Shown: positions 34,564-47,263, counted from the first letter of the stretch. The stretch is 64,000 nucleotides of DNA from Dermatophagoides farinae (GCF_024713945.1 NC_134677.1:7009001-7073000); one strand, 5' to 3'. Numbers and translations are program-made. Notes: a model not told the origin generated them from the sequence alone.

Positions 34564-36597
34564 TCAATTAAATTGTGAAGAATCAATTCCCGATGTAAAC
34601 TCTGAAAGAATATCTGAATCAATTTGGCTATTAGAATCCCACAATGATGAGTGCAATATCATTGGTTGGGACAAACCTTTTGTATCGTTTCCAATGTTGG
34701 TCAAATCAAGGCTATCAAATAAGCTTGAACTGGAATTATCGTCTTCGATTTTGATCACTTTATTCTGATCATTACAGGCATTTGTATTACCAGAAACAGC
34801 AGAATGTCGTCCACCATTCATAATAGCCTTGGGAATGGCATTTGCTTCATTGGTCGAACTTGTATCCAAACCACAGAATTGGTTATCGAACGAGAATAGC
34901 TGTATAGATAATGAGACAAAAATGGACAGAATTATTAACATGAAAAATAGTTATAATATATACCCCAACCAAAGTAGATGGATCAATATTCAATGAACCG
35001 CCGTAGAGTTGATCTTGGAGCCAATTAAGTTCGGTGTCGATTCCTTCAACATGATCATTGAAATTCCTAAAGGGGGAAACACCAAAACTTGATCAAAAAG
35101 ATGACAATTGGAAAAATAGTCAATAATTACTCAGTAGTAAGTTTCGACAAATTAGCCGAATTCGTTGCTTTCTGCTTGGAAGGCAGAATTAATTCAGTAC
35201 TAAAGTTGTTAAGATGATTAGATGCTGTAGGCTGAGGTGCTGATGATGGAACATTATTGATGGTCTTTAACAATTCAGCTTCCGTAATAATCGAATCAGC
35301 ATTGTCAATAGTGTAATTCGGTTGTAGTTGATTCTCAATAAGATTGTTTACTATTTGGGAGTTGTTCACCTGATTAGCCAAATCGATTTCAAAAATTTGG
35401 GGCAAATCGATCATTGTATTATCTTTAAGATTGGACAAACTATTGACTCCTCCAACACTAGTCGATGGAATCAACGAAGTTGTTTGGTCAGAATTCGGTG
35501 TTTGCAACGATTTTTGGTTAATGTCTTCACCCAAATCCAATTGTAAGCCATTTATAAATGAAGATGAATCATTATTAATAGAATCATTTCGCAGATTAGA
35601 TTCTTCAAGATCTGTAATATCATGAATGATCGGACCACTGTTTGATGGAGGTGATGGAATACAGATAGTATTGCTTTCTTTGTTTTTGATTATTTTACGA
35701 CTATTCGACCCGTTGGAATCAATCAAAAGAGGAGCTTTGCGTTTTAAACCTCCAACGACTCGATTTCGAACAATAGAAACTAGGAATTGAAGTAGTTTTT
35801 CAACGATCTGCTGCTGTTTAAGATGCTTTTGCCGTAAAATAGCAATTTCACGCCAAAGAGCTTCATTTTCTTGTTTCAAATTATTCAATAAACTATCGAC
35901 AGAGTCTTGCCGTCCTTTGATGGATTCGACATCAGATAATATATCCTGAATTTCATCAACTTTTACAATACTAGTCAAGCATTTGCTATTGTTGTTGGTG
36001 GACATCTGCGTATGTATACCAAAAAACATTAAGTAAATACGAACATGTTTGACATGAAAATTATCTTAATCTATAATACCTTGCGTTTGATTAATTCCAA
36101 CTGATTTTCTTGTCCAAGACAGAAATGGTGATGGAAAAATTCTACTTCATCACCATCCGATTTCAATCCACCATGCTCAATATTTGATACTTTACGGAAT
36201 CCATCTGTTAAGAATTGAGGGAGAAATATTCGAAAGATAATTGACAAACGATAATACATATCTGGATTAAATACGATAAAAATACACTTACACATATTCA
36301 ATTGACGAATGAATGAGGCCATATTGCTGTGCTTAAAATATAATGGCAAAATTTCCTTGGCAAAACGTCCTTGATCTTTAATGATGAAACTTCGTCCATT
36401 CTATGAGAATGAAAAAATTATAATGAAAAAAATTGAAATTTATCCAACATCAATATTATTATTATATTATGGTCATATTATATAACGATACATACCCTAT
36501 TCCAACAAATGAGATCATTACTTGAATCATCGCAAACCAATTTCCATAATTTCAATATAAAAGTCGGTATATTTGCATTCGATCCTAAAGTATGCAT
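34564..36597 (-). CDS. Hsf: Heat shock transcription factor (HSF1 type), 6 exons
   Basis: Minus-strand exons 36597-36496, 36400-36292, 36204-36080, 36005-35131, 35066-34964 and 34899-34564 give 549 residues. HSF trimerises under proteotoxic stress and drives chaperone genes through nGAAn repeats. The winged-helix DNA-binding domain (about 8-112) spans exons 1-3: [51 protein letters not shown], then VEFFHHHF. The HR-A/B trimerisation coiled coil follows at about 118-200 ([43 protein letters not shown], then [10 protein letters not shown]). The Asn/Ser-rich C-terminal half is poorly conserved; I cannot place an HR-C zipper. IKIE near residue 480 fits the SUMO consensus but lacks the following SP of the vertebrate regulatory site. 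The start [11 protein letters not shown] is close to the domain, as in many HSFs. Single-gene HSF is typical of arthropods. Confidence 0.95.
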
Positions 36598-38375
36598 CCT
36601 GCTAGTTTTATTTGATCTAAAATCAATCCGAAATTAAATCACAATATCATAAAATGGCCAACGGTGACAATTGTGTTGTTGCAATAATAAAGATGATGAT
36701 TAAAGTAAATGAGCGGAAATTCTGAGCAAAAAAATAAAGCAAATCAATTTAGTAACTAGTCTTTTAGTTGGCTGGTTATATTGTTGGTTGGTTGTGTGTG
36801 TTTATGTAGCAACTAAAAATGGTACAATAATTCATTCACAATCATCAAACACTAACATAAAATTTAAGTAAGTGCCAACAACATTATCAACATTAGTATA
36901 CTGCTGCAACATTCGAATTGAATATATATAATGTAATCATTGGACACAAACAAACACACACGAAGATTCACGGGAATCAAAAAAAAAAAAATAAACAAAA
37001 ATTAAATTGAAAGAAAACAAAGAATGATAACTATGGTCAGTTTATGAAAATAATCATAACGGTTATTATACCGGATATCATTAGCAAATAGAATAACCAA
37101 ACAATGGGTAAATATACACAAGTACACATTATGGATAAAAAATATATGGTAAAGTGAAATTTTGGAAAAAAAAATTGAAACACGAAAATCAAACAAACAA
37201 ACCTTAAATTTAGACCACACATGCAATGACGACAGATCAAATTTTGTTAATAAAGTGATAATGATGATTAGAGCTGTGTATAAAACCCGAATTGAAATGA
37301 AAAGCAGATTTTTTTTTATTGAAATAGCAAAAAATGGGAAAGCAAAAGCAATCGGTGTGTTGTTTAATATATCATCAAAATATAAATAAAATGAGTATAT
37401 GTTGTGTTTGTATTGTGTAAATGTGGTGTGCGCTAGCATGTTGTTTGCTTGCTATCCACCAAAACATATTTTTGTTCGAACGCGCAATATATACTTTTAC
37501 TGTATAGCAACAAAACTAAAAGAGAGAGAGAGAGAGAGAGAAAAGATTCTTAAAACAAAAATATAATAAATTCGATTTAGATAGAGGTCGCTTCGATCGT
37601 TCAGCTATATAAACCATGATGATGATACATACATACCTTTTTTATAAAATCATGAACATTTTTTTTTTTGGGGGGGGACATTCAATCAATTTTTTTTTCT
37701 AATCTAATCGTTGACTTATTTGATTGATCGATTAATTTATTATATTATTGTTATTGTTATTGTTGTTGTTGTTACTAAAACACACATCAACAGCTGAAAC
37801 AAAATCGAATTATTATATATATGAATTGATGTTGATCAATTGAATGTTATGAATAATGATGTTTGCTTATAATATGCACTCTGTATATGTCTTAAGATCA
37901 TGAATGAATAAAAAACAAAGAAAATATAGCTTAAGTTTATGTTTTTATCTTTATATTTTGTTTTTTCTCATTTATTATTCTTATTCATTTAAATGGATTT
38001 CGATTTATAAGTGTGTGTGTGTGTGTGTGTGTGAGTAATATAGTAAGGAACATTATTATCATCATCATCACCATAAAGTTATCAATGAAGGATTGTAAAA
38101 AAAAACACATAAAGGCTGAGAGAATACTTACATATTAATGATGATCAATGATTGGATAAATGATGCTTTGCTTTTTTTTGCACACAATAATCATTATGCA
38201 ATCGCGCGTTAATACTCTGTGCATGACAGATTCAATTTTGAGTGGATTGCCTGAATCTACAGATGTATTCATTCCAGTGTCGAAATAGACTAGCCAGCCA
38301 GCATCGGCGCACCACGTGATTTGGTATTCTATAGAATTTTTGAATGTTTTTCAATTTTGATTTTTTTTTTGTTAA
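36598..38375. promoter_or_regulatory. 1.8-kb divergent region, HSF / WDR4
   Basis: No supported gene. It holds a (GA)n tract (37520-37541), a (GT)n tract (38011-38034), a G run in GGGGGGG-ACATTC context near 37671, and several T runs. A 145-codon minus-strand frame at 37002-37439 is Phe/Ile/Tyr-rich, has no family resemblance and no neighbouring exon, so I do not call it. The region likely contains the HSF 5' UTR and promoters of both genes; a CACGTG E-box core sits near 38314. Confidence 0.5.
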
Positions 38376-38491
38376 ATTAATTTGAGAACAATGTTCATCG
38401 TTTTAAGTAAGTCGTTTTTAATCCTCGATAAAGATTAATTTGAGAACAATGTTCATCGTTTTAAGTAAGTCGTTTTTAATCCTCGATAAAG
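38376..38491 (+). repeat. exact 58-bp tandem duplication over the WDR4 start codon
   Basis: Two perfect copies of a 58-bp unit, 38376-38433 and 38434-38491, each containing the start ATG (at 38391 and 38449) and the first 14 codons. Because 58 is not a multiple of three, the first copy ends in a stop after 15 codons while the second reads on into WDR4. No base differs between copies, so the event is either very recent or an assembly artefact. Confidence 0.95.
38391..38438 (+). promoter_or_regulatory. upstream open reading frame copied from the WDR4 N-terminus
   Basis: ATG plus 14 further codons (MFIVLSKSFLILDKD) and stop. It encodes the same peptide as the first 15 residues of WDR4 and overlaps neither its ATG nor its frame. 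If transcribed, it would sit 11 bp upstream of the real start and could lower translation. Both copies also contain AAGTAAGT, a near-perfect splice donor. Confidence 0.5.
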
Positions 38492-39705
38492 ATGAAGTTG
38501 TTTCCTCGCAAGATAATAACAATGGTCAAAAAGCTTTGATCGTATATGATTTGAAACGAGATTCTAGCAAATCGATTCAAATCGATTGGTGTCCATCAAC
38601 TGAAATGACCAAAAATGATGCTGATGATGTAAAGAAAAATGCAAAAGAGCCTATCGTTTCTTTTAATACTGGAACATTTTCAAATTTGCACGATTTTGTT
38701 GCCATTAGTGATGATTTAAAAAATGTCATCATATTCGATCATAATTTTCATAAAATCAATCAATTCAAAATTAAAAAGAATGCACAAAAAATGATTTTTA
38801 CTAAAAATGAAGAAAAAATTTTAATCTGCGACAAAGCTGGTGATATTTACGAATTTGATGTAAAACAATCATCATCATCGAATGAAGAGAATTGTGGACG
38901 TTTACTTCTTGGTCATTGTTCAATGCTATTGGATTTTCTTATCACCGATGATCAACGTTATATAATTAGTGCTGATAGAGATGAAAAAATTCGTGTTACA
39001 CATTATCCAAATACCTATAATATAAAAACATATTGTCTTGGTCATAGCCAATTTGTTTCATCCATTCAATTGATCAATCAACAGACATTGGCCTCCGGAT
39101 CAGGTGATGGTAAAATTAAAATCTGGAACTATTTGAATGGAAAAATTTTGTACACACATGATTTCCATGAACAACAACAACAACAACCAACCAGTGCAAC
39201 AAATGGTCGTAACAAATCAGCAGTAAAGTCGGATTTCGCCATCAAATCGATGACAATCGATCGTCCAAATAACGGCCGATATATTTGTGTTTCATTTTTG
39301 AGCCAATCAATTTTATATTTATTTAAAATTCAATATAAAAATGATGATGAACATCAATTCGAATCATTGGATGTCATAACCCAATTAAGATTTAATCAAA
39401 TTCCATTAATGATAAGCTTTGATTTAAGTCATATAAATTTTCTATGGATTTTCGGTGCTACTGCAATGGAAAATAATGATGATGATGATGAACCGATCAA
39501 ACTATATGAACTAAAACAGAATGAACTAGCTCGTCCATTAATTCGTATGCAAGTGATTGATACATTGAATCAAAATGAACATTTTCGCCGATCAATTGCC
39601 GCTACTAAACGAGATGAATATGGATATTTATTCAAGCATCCTTTTCATAGCGAAGTAATGGTTGGCGAAAATTTTCAGCGTAAAAGGTCACGTATTGAAA
39701 GCTAA
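38449..39705 (+). CDS. wuho: WDR4 / Wuho, non-catalytic subunit of tRNA m7G46 methyltransferase
   Basis: Single-exon protein of 418 residues, a WD40 beta-propeller that partners METTL1 to place m7G at tRNA position 46. The diagnostic block is at about 150-205: CGRLLLGHCSMLLDFLI, then YIISADRDEKIRV, YPNTYNIKTYCLGHSQFVSSI. A WD repeat, LASGSGDGKIKIWNYLNGKIL, follows. The C-terminus ends in a basic RKRSRIES. A Gln run (QQQQQQ) sits in one loop. ATG 38449 is chosen because the upstream ATG at 38391 reads into a stop. No introns are apparent, whereas neighbours have several. Confidence 0.93.
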   Translation: MFIVLSKSFLILDKDEVVSSQDNNNGQKALIVYDLKRDSSKSIQIDWCPSTEMTKNDADDVKKNAKEPIVSFNTGTFSNLHDFVAISDDLKNVIIFDHNFHKINQFKIKKNAQKMIFTKNEEKILICDKAGDIYEFDVKQSSSSNEENCGRLLLGHCSMLLDFLITDDQRYIISADRDEKIRVTHYPNTYNIKTYCLGHSQFVSSIQLINQQTLASGSGDGKIKIWNYLNGKILYTHDFHEQQQQQPTSATNGRNKSAVKSDFAIKSMTIDRPNNGRYICVSFLSQSILYLFKIQYKNDDEHQFESLDVITQLRFNQIPLMISFDLSHINFLWIFGATAMENNDDDDEPIKLYELKQNELARPLIRMQVIDTLNQNEHFRRSIAATKRDEYGYLFKHPFHSEVMVGENFQRKRSRIES

Positions 39706-39994
39706 TAGCAAAATATGGACTTCCCTTAATCATCGTAATCAAAACAATATTGTAAGCCATTGCTTGCCACTGTCAATTATCTGGTGAATCCGGATGTTTG
39801 AGCTAAACGATGTTTATCCTGTTTTCTTTCTTTTTTTTCTACTAACTAGCAATAATTGTGTTGTTGGTTATCTTGTATGTAACAATATTTTTTTTTATAT
39901 ATAACATTTGGATTATTAATAATGAAAAAATCATTTGTTCATTGATCATTTTTATTGTAGTTTGTTTGTTTTTCATTTTCTATAAAGTGTTATA

Positions 39995-40840
39995 ATGATG
40001 AATTGTAGAAATGGAAATAATCATAAATCAATCGATTCATTTAGAAATATTAGCCAAAAAAGATTACTACATCATAGTGATTCAACAATATCATATCAGA
40101 TAGATAATCATTGTCCACCGATATCCATTGGATCCAGAGAAAATACAGCATCGATGCAAGAAAATGTCAAAGAATTATTGTCACGTCTAAGCCAATCTGA
40201 AGATATTGAAACATCGACATCACGTTCAATAGTGCATGGATTAATTTTGGTTACAATAATGATCACCTCATTGGTAGCATTCGTTTGTTCAAAAGTTCGT
40301 CGATGTTCCAACTTTGTCAATTTATATGATTATGAATATTGTTCAAAATATTTTCTATTCTATTCTTCAATGACAATTATATCTTGTTTGGCTACATTCA
40401 TAATCTATTTTCTTCATCTGATTTCGCAATGCGACTTTTTATGTTTAAGTAAAAAGAAATATGAATTTGAAATAATGTTCATTTCAATTATATCTTGTTT
40501 ACTGGTTTTAAGCTCAATTTGTTATATGACACATACAAATATCTTTGCAGAATCATTCACTCTAGTCAGTTTTATATTTTCATCATTGTCGAATGTTCTC
40601 TATTGGTTACGGATTATTATTTTGATTTGTGAAATGATACAAATGAAAAAACGATCACAAAGAAGATGTGCTGTGCTTAAACGCCGATTGAATTTAGATC
40701 TTCAACATTCAATTCATTCGATTGGTTTGAATCGTGTTGACAATGCTAAAGTTGTCAGCTATGTTCGTAACAATCAAAGAAGTAAAACTTTATCAACCAG
40801 TATATCTGATGATTTTGAAGACGATGTTTTTATTCAATAA
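39995..40840 (+). CDS. Unrecognised four-transmembrane protein, 281 aa
   Basis: Single-exon frame. A polar N-terminal tail of about 78 residues (His, Ser, Gln-rich) precedes four hydrophobic segments at about 79-98, 119-143, 158-178 and 187-212. A basic tail (KKRSQRRCAVLKRR) and an acidic end follow. Both ends are predicted on the cytoplasmic side. The short loops with Cys (103, 116, 146, 150) and the spacing resemble MARVEL or other tetraspan families, but I find no diagnostic motif. It lies convergent with a MARVEL/CMTM-like gene at 41010-41728. TATAAAG at 39981-39987 is only 8 bp before the first ATG, too close for a TATA box, so either this is chance or initiation uses a later Met such as residue 54. 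Confidence 0.72.
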   Translation: MMNCRNGNNHKSIDSFRNISQKRLLHHSDSTISYQIDNHCPPISIGSRENTASMQENVKELLSRLSQSEDIETSTSRSIVHGLILVTIMITSLVAFVCSKVRRCSNFVNLYDYEYCSKYFLFYSSMTIISCLATFIIYFLHLISQCDFLCLSKKKYEFEIMFISIISCLLVLSSICYMTHTNIFAESFTLVSFIFSSLSNVLYWLRIIILICEMIQMKKRSQRRCAVLKRRLNLDLQHSIHSIGLNRVDNAKVVSYVRNNQRSKTLSTSISDDFEDDVFIQ

Positions 40841-41009
40841 AAAAAACACAAAATTTCTGTTTGTTAAACACATACACATTAAACCATTAAAAATGTATTT
40901 AAAAAAAATAAATTTAAAAATTTATCAAATATAAAAAAAATGCAAAGATAAGGAAAATTTTGATGTTGAAAACACCTGTTGAATTGCACTCGTTTGTTTA
41001 CAAATGTTT

Positions 41010-41728
41010 TTAAGCCATTGATTGGGGTGGATTCCTTTCGCCTTGGGCAATTTCATTATTCTGATGTCGTATATAATTACGTTTTGCTTCATAACCAAAA
41101 ATGGTACAGGCAAAAAATCCGAAAATCTAAAATTTTTTTCCCCATATGAGAAACAATAGATATTTTATAAGCAAAAAAAAAAACAACAACAACATTAAAA
41201 ATTATATAATCTGAAACATACAGCTGCTACTGTTTGTACACCACCACCAATTAGCATTAACAATGAAGCAACAAAATAAAATGTCGCCCAAATGATGCTG
41301 TAACCGAATTCCTATTCAATTTGATAAAAATAATTATTGAGATTGATGAAACATTCATTTCAAATCAGTGAATAATTACTCCAAGAATCCAGGGAAAAGT
41401 ATACATTTTTTCCACCACATGAAAAGCATATAATCCAAACAATGTAAGACTGATCCAAAATGCACTCATTGATGTAAAGCAATAGAATCCAACACGGCCA
41501 TTGTTCGGACCAAATTGTGCGACAATGAACGAGGCTAAACTTAAAATCTACAAAACATTATTTTATTGTTGATGTTGATAATGAATATCGGATACATACA
41601 ATCACGACAATTTTCAGAAGACCTTCGTTTGAATTTAGATATTCCTTGTCGAACCAGATGATTGGCGTGACTAATGACGTCGTCGTAGTTGTAGTCGGAG
41701 CACCCGATGTAGATTGATATGATTGCAT
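41010..41728 (-). CDS. MARVEL-domain (CMTM/MAL-like) four-TM protein, 4 exons
   Basis: No long frame exists here; the gene appears only when four minus-strand exons are joined: 41728-41600, 41547-41380, 41311-41222 and 41126-41010, all phase 0 with standard GT/AG sites. The product is 167 residues. A Thr-rich N-terminus is followed by YLNSNEGLLKIVVI, the usual entry into a MARVEL domain. Four membrane segments follow: about 36-56, 63-86, 100-123 and 127-144. The last reads AAIFGFFACTIFGYEA, like the CKLF/CMTM fourth helix. Such proteins act in membrane trafficking and junctions. Which CMTM or MAL member it matches cannot be settled by eye. The short polar C-terminus ends in PPQSMA. Confidence 0.82.
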
Positions 41729-42703
41729 TGTGTTGTTTATTATTATAGAATTAATTCAATCAACAATCAGTAAAACACAGAAAAACAGTAGCAACAAAAA
41801 AAAACTGTGAAAATGAATATTTATTGTTTATGGACATATATACTGTGTATGTATGTGATAATAATAATAGTTATATATGTTTAATCATGGAAGACTAGAA
41901 AATGCTGGCTGATTAATCTTGATGAAAAATGACAATCGAAAAAAAAATGATTGAAAAAAAAATATTTAAGGCTGTCGAGTCGATAGTTGATGTGTATATA
42001 TTTGGTAAGCATATAAGAAGAAAAGATGATGTCCCAAAGTGTGTTTACAATGATGATGGTGGTGGTGGTGGTGGTGGTGGCGGCAGTAGTAGATTATTAT
42101 TCAACAGTTTGTGTTCCAATATGACTCATGGTATATATGGCTTGTATGTTGTGACATGGAAAAAAAGATCACGATCAATGTGATCATAGGGCAAACATAT
42201 CTAATTTTTTTTGTTGTATGTAAAGCAAGTTATAGCTCATTTATTTATCATCGAATGCTCATGATCATTGATATTTCCGAATGAATATATATCATTTATT
42301 GCTGATAATCCTCTTCTGAAAATAAACATTAAACAGACCATTCTGAATTATTTGAATTTTTTTTTTCATTGGTGAATGTGAATGATTTGGTGATCGATTG
42401 TTGCATGCACGGAAACTTGAAAAAAAAAATTTTTTTGATTATATTCCAAACTACAAAATTTCAATATGTGATCGATTGATTATTATCTAAATATTTATTT
42501 CTCTACAGTATTATTTTTCTCATTTTTATCGAAATATGGTAGGCGGTAATCCATTGCCTCATGGATAGAAGAAAAATTTGAAAAATTTGATTTGATTTTC
42601 AACTCAATATTGGTGTAATTTATATTTAGTTTCAAGTTCATTATCATTTGATGGTCATTATTATTAGACAAAGAATTAATGTTGTTGATTTATTTCGATC
42701 ATA
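41729..42703. promoter_or_regulatory. 975-bp divergent region, MARVEL-like gene / SLC38-like gene
   Basis: AT-rich spacer with a (GGT)n tract (about 42056-42082). An 84-codon frame over that tract (41929-42183) has a Gly run and no family resemblance, and I do not call it. The promoters of both divergent genes must lie here. Confidence 0.5.
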
Positions 42704-44225
42704 ATGGAGAGTGAAATGAATGAAACCGATCCTTTATTGATAAATACTGACCGTCGTGATGATGAAATAAACAATATCGAAAACAATCATCTAATCGAAT
42801 CAGAACAATCATCTGGCCAATCATTGGGATTCTTATCTGTCATATTCCTGACTGTTAATGCTACATTGGGTGCTGGTCTATTGAACATACCGTATTCATT
42901 CGATAATTCTGGTGGAATCATATTCGCTTTAATTTTACAATTGATTCATGTTGCATTGGTCATCTGTTCGTTGATGATTATTAGTTTCGCCACTAAAATC
43001 TCCAAAGTGAATTCGTTGCAAAATTTGGTTGGATATTTTTGCGGTCCGTCATGGTCAAATTTATGTGCATGTTCAATTTTCATCTATTCATATGGTGCAT
43101 GTATTACGTATCTAATTGTCATCGGTGATCAATTTGACAAAAGTAATGGCTTTTTGAAATTTTTTACGCATAAATTCAAAATGATAACATTGTTTTTTTT
43201 TTGATCAAATTTAAGTACTAGAATTTTATTATGGAGCTGACTATTACAGATATTGGTATCTACATCGAGATTTTCTTGTCATGACCATTGCCATCATAGC
43301 CATTCTACCGCTTTGTATATCGAAAGATATTTCATTTCTTAGATTTGCCAGTTTCATCGGCTTTTTATCAACATTTTACATAACATTAATTGTTATGATT
43401 GAATATATTAAATTGCAGCCAAAAGATGTTAGCATTCGAACCGAGCCGAATCGTTGGACCGATATTTTCAAAGTTTTACCTGTATTGACATTTTCATTTC
43501 AATGTCAAACAAGCTGGGTGCCCACTTTTGCCGAAACAAAGAATCCCAGTTTTATTCGAATATTTGCCATGATTTTCTGTTCAATGTTTGTTTGTTTTCT
43601 AAGTTATTCATCGACTGCTATATTTGGTCTATTGACATTTGGTTCGGCAAACATACAAAAAGATATGATGCAAAATTATGATCCACGTGATCCATTCGTA
43701 GCCATTGGTAATTTTGTTATGTTTGAAAAAAAAAATTTCCATTATTTTCCTTTTGAATTTTTCATCCATATAGGGATGGTCCTTTTGATCATAAAAACCA
43801 TCGTTGTTTATCCAGTTTTATTATATTGTGGTCGCATTATAATCGAACAATTGTTTCCATTAGCCGAAGATACTCAATCATCTAAACGACGAAGATCAAT
43901 ACGTATAACTTGTGCCATAATATGGGTAGTGACATCGGCAACGTTGGCAATTTATGTGCCAAACATTGGCGTTGCCATCAATTATCTAGGTTCGTTGGCC
44001 AATCTATTTGTATTCATATTACCCGGACTATGTCTATACATGATCCTGTTTGATGAGCAACAATTTGAATTGATCAAACATGAATATGGATTTTTGGCTA
44101 ACAAATCTTTGATACTAGTCATTTCTACTTTGTTCATTTCATATGGAATAGGAGTTTTTGCTTATTCAATTTGTCTTTCAATTTTGGAACTCATTCGAGA
44201 ACAAATGATTCTTGAACACTTGTGA
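42704..44225 (+). CDS. SLC38-like (SNAT7/8 type) amino-acid transporter, 3 exons
   Basis: Exons 42704-43142, 43216-43707 and 43774-44225 give 460 residues with about 11 membrane helices (APC superfamily, AAAP branch). The N-terminus is a polar cytosolic tail. TM1 has the typical VNATLGAGLLNIPYSF. Further family matches: SYGACITYLIVIGDQFDKI, WYLHRDFLVM, LPLCISKDISFLRFASFIG, FSFQCQTSWVPTFAE, and LGSLANLFVFILPGLCLY. It resembles SLC38A7/A8 most closely; SNAT7 is lysosomal and exports glutamine, but the membrane used here cannot be told from sequence. The first intron's acceptor is TTTAAG|TA at 43215; this choice recovers the conserved loop KILEFYYGADYYRYWY. Convergent with RPRD1. Confidence 0.9.
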
Positions 44226-44414
44226 ATTTATAAAGAATTGACACTCATAATATGATATAGTAGGATTTTTTATTTAATAGACAAATCAATTATGTGTAAT
44301 GAATTCATTTTGACAAACTTTTTTTACTTTAAAATAATTTCCATACTCAAATATAATTTTCAATATCAAGGGGAAACGATGAAAGTGGATATATATAATA
44401 TATAATACATGAAA

Positions 44415-45677
44415 TTAATCGGGTTTTTCTTTTTTGAATAAATCGACTGCCGATGGTAATGGTGAAACTGAAGGTAATCGACTCAAATCGGGTAAATTTT
44501 GCAAATGTGATTGTAGCTCTTCACGTACAGAAATGACTTTTCTCAGTTTATCCCGATATTGTTTGAGACTTTGTTCAGCTTGAGTCAATGCACGACGTTG
44601 GCCTTCGATAAAATATACCAACATAGTGGATAATTGTTTACGTCCTTCCAGTTCTTTGGCCAATCTTGTGTTATATGATGTCAATATATTTTGTGCTTCA
44701 TTAACTAATTTCACCCAATTTTCAGTAGGTCCATTTGTTATAACCTTTTCAAATAATTTAACATCAAAAAGTTCTGAAGGCATGTTGGAAATTTTTTGCC
44801 TCACATCTTCATCGGCCGATGCACAATTTTCTAATTCTTTCAAAATTTTAATCAATTTATCCGGCTCCACATTTTCATATTTATTCATATCGACAGGATA
44901 TTCGGCTGCAATCTTCGATCCAAGCTTTGTCATCATATTATTCATAACATCTGCATCAAGTTGAAAATCAGGTGAAAATTTTTTATTACTACTGCTAATA
45001 TGACCGTTTCCATGTGACGAACTTTCCTCGATATCTCGTTTCAAAGAACTTTTTGTGTTAATATTATTATTATTAGTACTATTATTGCTGTTATTATTGT
45101 TATTCGTCGTTCCATTATCCGGAACAATAATCGTGGTATCTGAATTGGATTTCGATGTTAATGTTTTATTGTGTAATGCTTGTTTAAATGATGTTATATG
45201 ATTTTTTTCATAAATGTTTCGTTCTTCCCAGATTTTCAACAAACGATCCAAAGAAGCCAAAGTCGATGCTTCAATTTCACTGTGAATGTATAATAATTTA
45301 CTTAATAATGAATATAAATCAAACTTGAGCATATCATACTTGGATATATGTTCGAATGCTTTTAGCAAGACGTTGAGAAATTCTTTAGAAAATTCTGGTC
45401 CCTTTTTACGGCTATTTTGAATGACATCATTAGCCAGATACATATAAGTTAATTTCCGTGCTGGTTTAGCTACGAGAAATTATAATTTTTTAATAAAAGT
45501 TAGAATCAATACAAAAAATTGCAAACCTTTTTTCAATCCTTGAAACCATGTTTGTACGATGGATTTATAATGTTTTCGGTGGTGTATCAGCCATAACGAT
45601 ACTGTCTGTATTGATTGTTGTGATGAATTTAATTCACTTAATTTCTTTTCAAAAGCTTGCTGTGTAAAGCCAGACAT
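44415..45677 (-). CDS. RPRD1B: RPRD1, CID-domain protein binding the Pol II CTD (2 exons)
   Basis: Exons 45677-45527 and 45469-44415 give 401 residues. RPRD1A/B (p15RS/CREPT) bind phosphorylated Pol II CTD heptads and help dephosphorylation and termination. The N-terminal CID domain (about 1-130) reads FEKKLSELNSSQQSIQTVSLWLIHH, then KLTYMYLANDVIQNSRKKGPEF. An Asn-rich low-complexity spacer is followed by the C-terminal coiled coil (about 280-380): KLVNEAQNILTSYNTRLAKELEGRKQLS, then FIEGQRRALTQAEQSLKQYRDKL, typical of RPRD1. The protein is longer than human (about 312-326) mainly through the Asn/Ser spacer. RPRD1A and RPRD1B cannot be told apart; arthropods usually have one. Head-to-head with NUDT21. 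Confidence 0.95.
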
Positions 45678-46402
45678 GATTTTTCAGTCGTTTTTTAATT
45701 GATATAATTGATTCAATATCCAAAAAAAAACAACGGTTGTTGTGTCGATCAATTATTTTGAAGGTCCAGGTCATGCTATTTCGAATCGTTGATCAATTCA
45801 TTATCTTATTTTCATTAAAATGAATTAAATGTCATTATTCATTCGGGCGAATAGTATATCAAAGCATCAGACAAGAATTTGTCATCAACAATATTTTTGT
45901 TAGTCAACAATAAGAAAATATAACCATAAAGAGCATGCTTGAAATTGGTATATAATATCAGCTGTTCAATGATAAAGTGTCGAAAAAAAAGACATTTGAA
46001 CTTACTTCTTTGTCGTGGTGGTGGGGGGGGGAAAGATTTCTGTAGCTGAGAATATATTAGTAATAATTAAAATTGAAATTTAAAAATATGACAAAAAAAT
46101 AATTCAGATTCTGAAAATGATTTCAAAAATAAAAATGAAAAAAAAAATTTTTCACAAACATTGTTCATGAAGGGGTGTCCAAAAAATATTACTGCCATTG
46201 TTATAACAAATATTGTTCAAAGGCTGACACAAACACGTTTCGAAGGGTTCGCCATCTGTGTGTGTTGAACGTACATCTCACCCATGAATACATTGATCGC
46301 GAGCAATAATTTGTATAATCAAGAAAAATTGATTTTGATTTTTTTTTTCAAAAATCCAGATTTTTTCTTTATGTTCTCTAATATTTGATTCATGATAGAA
46401 TC
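45678..46402. promoter_or_regulatory. bidirectional promoter region, RPRD1 / NUDT21
   Basis: 725 bp between divergent starts. It contains a (GGT)G9 purine/pyrimidine-biased run near 46017-46030, A/T runs, and a short mixed-composition block at 46215-46310. No coding frame is supported. Both genes act at mRNA 3' ends, so shared control would make sense, but that is inference. Confidence 0.5.

Positions 46403-47263
<861 letters not shown>

Noticed and set aside
37002-37439. 145-codon minus-strand open frame between HSF and WDR4
   Set aside because: Phe/Ile/Tyr-rich translation of AT-rich DNA, no motif, no flanking splice-linked exon. It is crossed by equally long meaningless frames on the other strand.
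38391-38438. Upstream ATG as the true WDR4 start (N-terminal extension)
   Set aside because: The frame from 38391 meets a stop at 38436 before reaching WDR4; only ATG 38449 is in frame.
41888-41898. TGGAAGACTAG, the first 11 bases of miR-7
   Set aside because: The match stops there (AAAATGC follows) and I see no complementary arm to form a hairpin.
41929-42183. 84-codon frame with a Gly run
   Set aside because: The Gly run is a GGT microsatellite; the rest is Lys/Ile low complexity in a promoter region.
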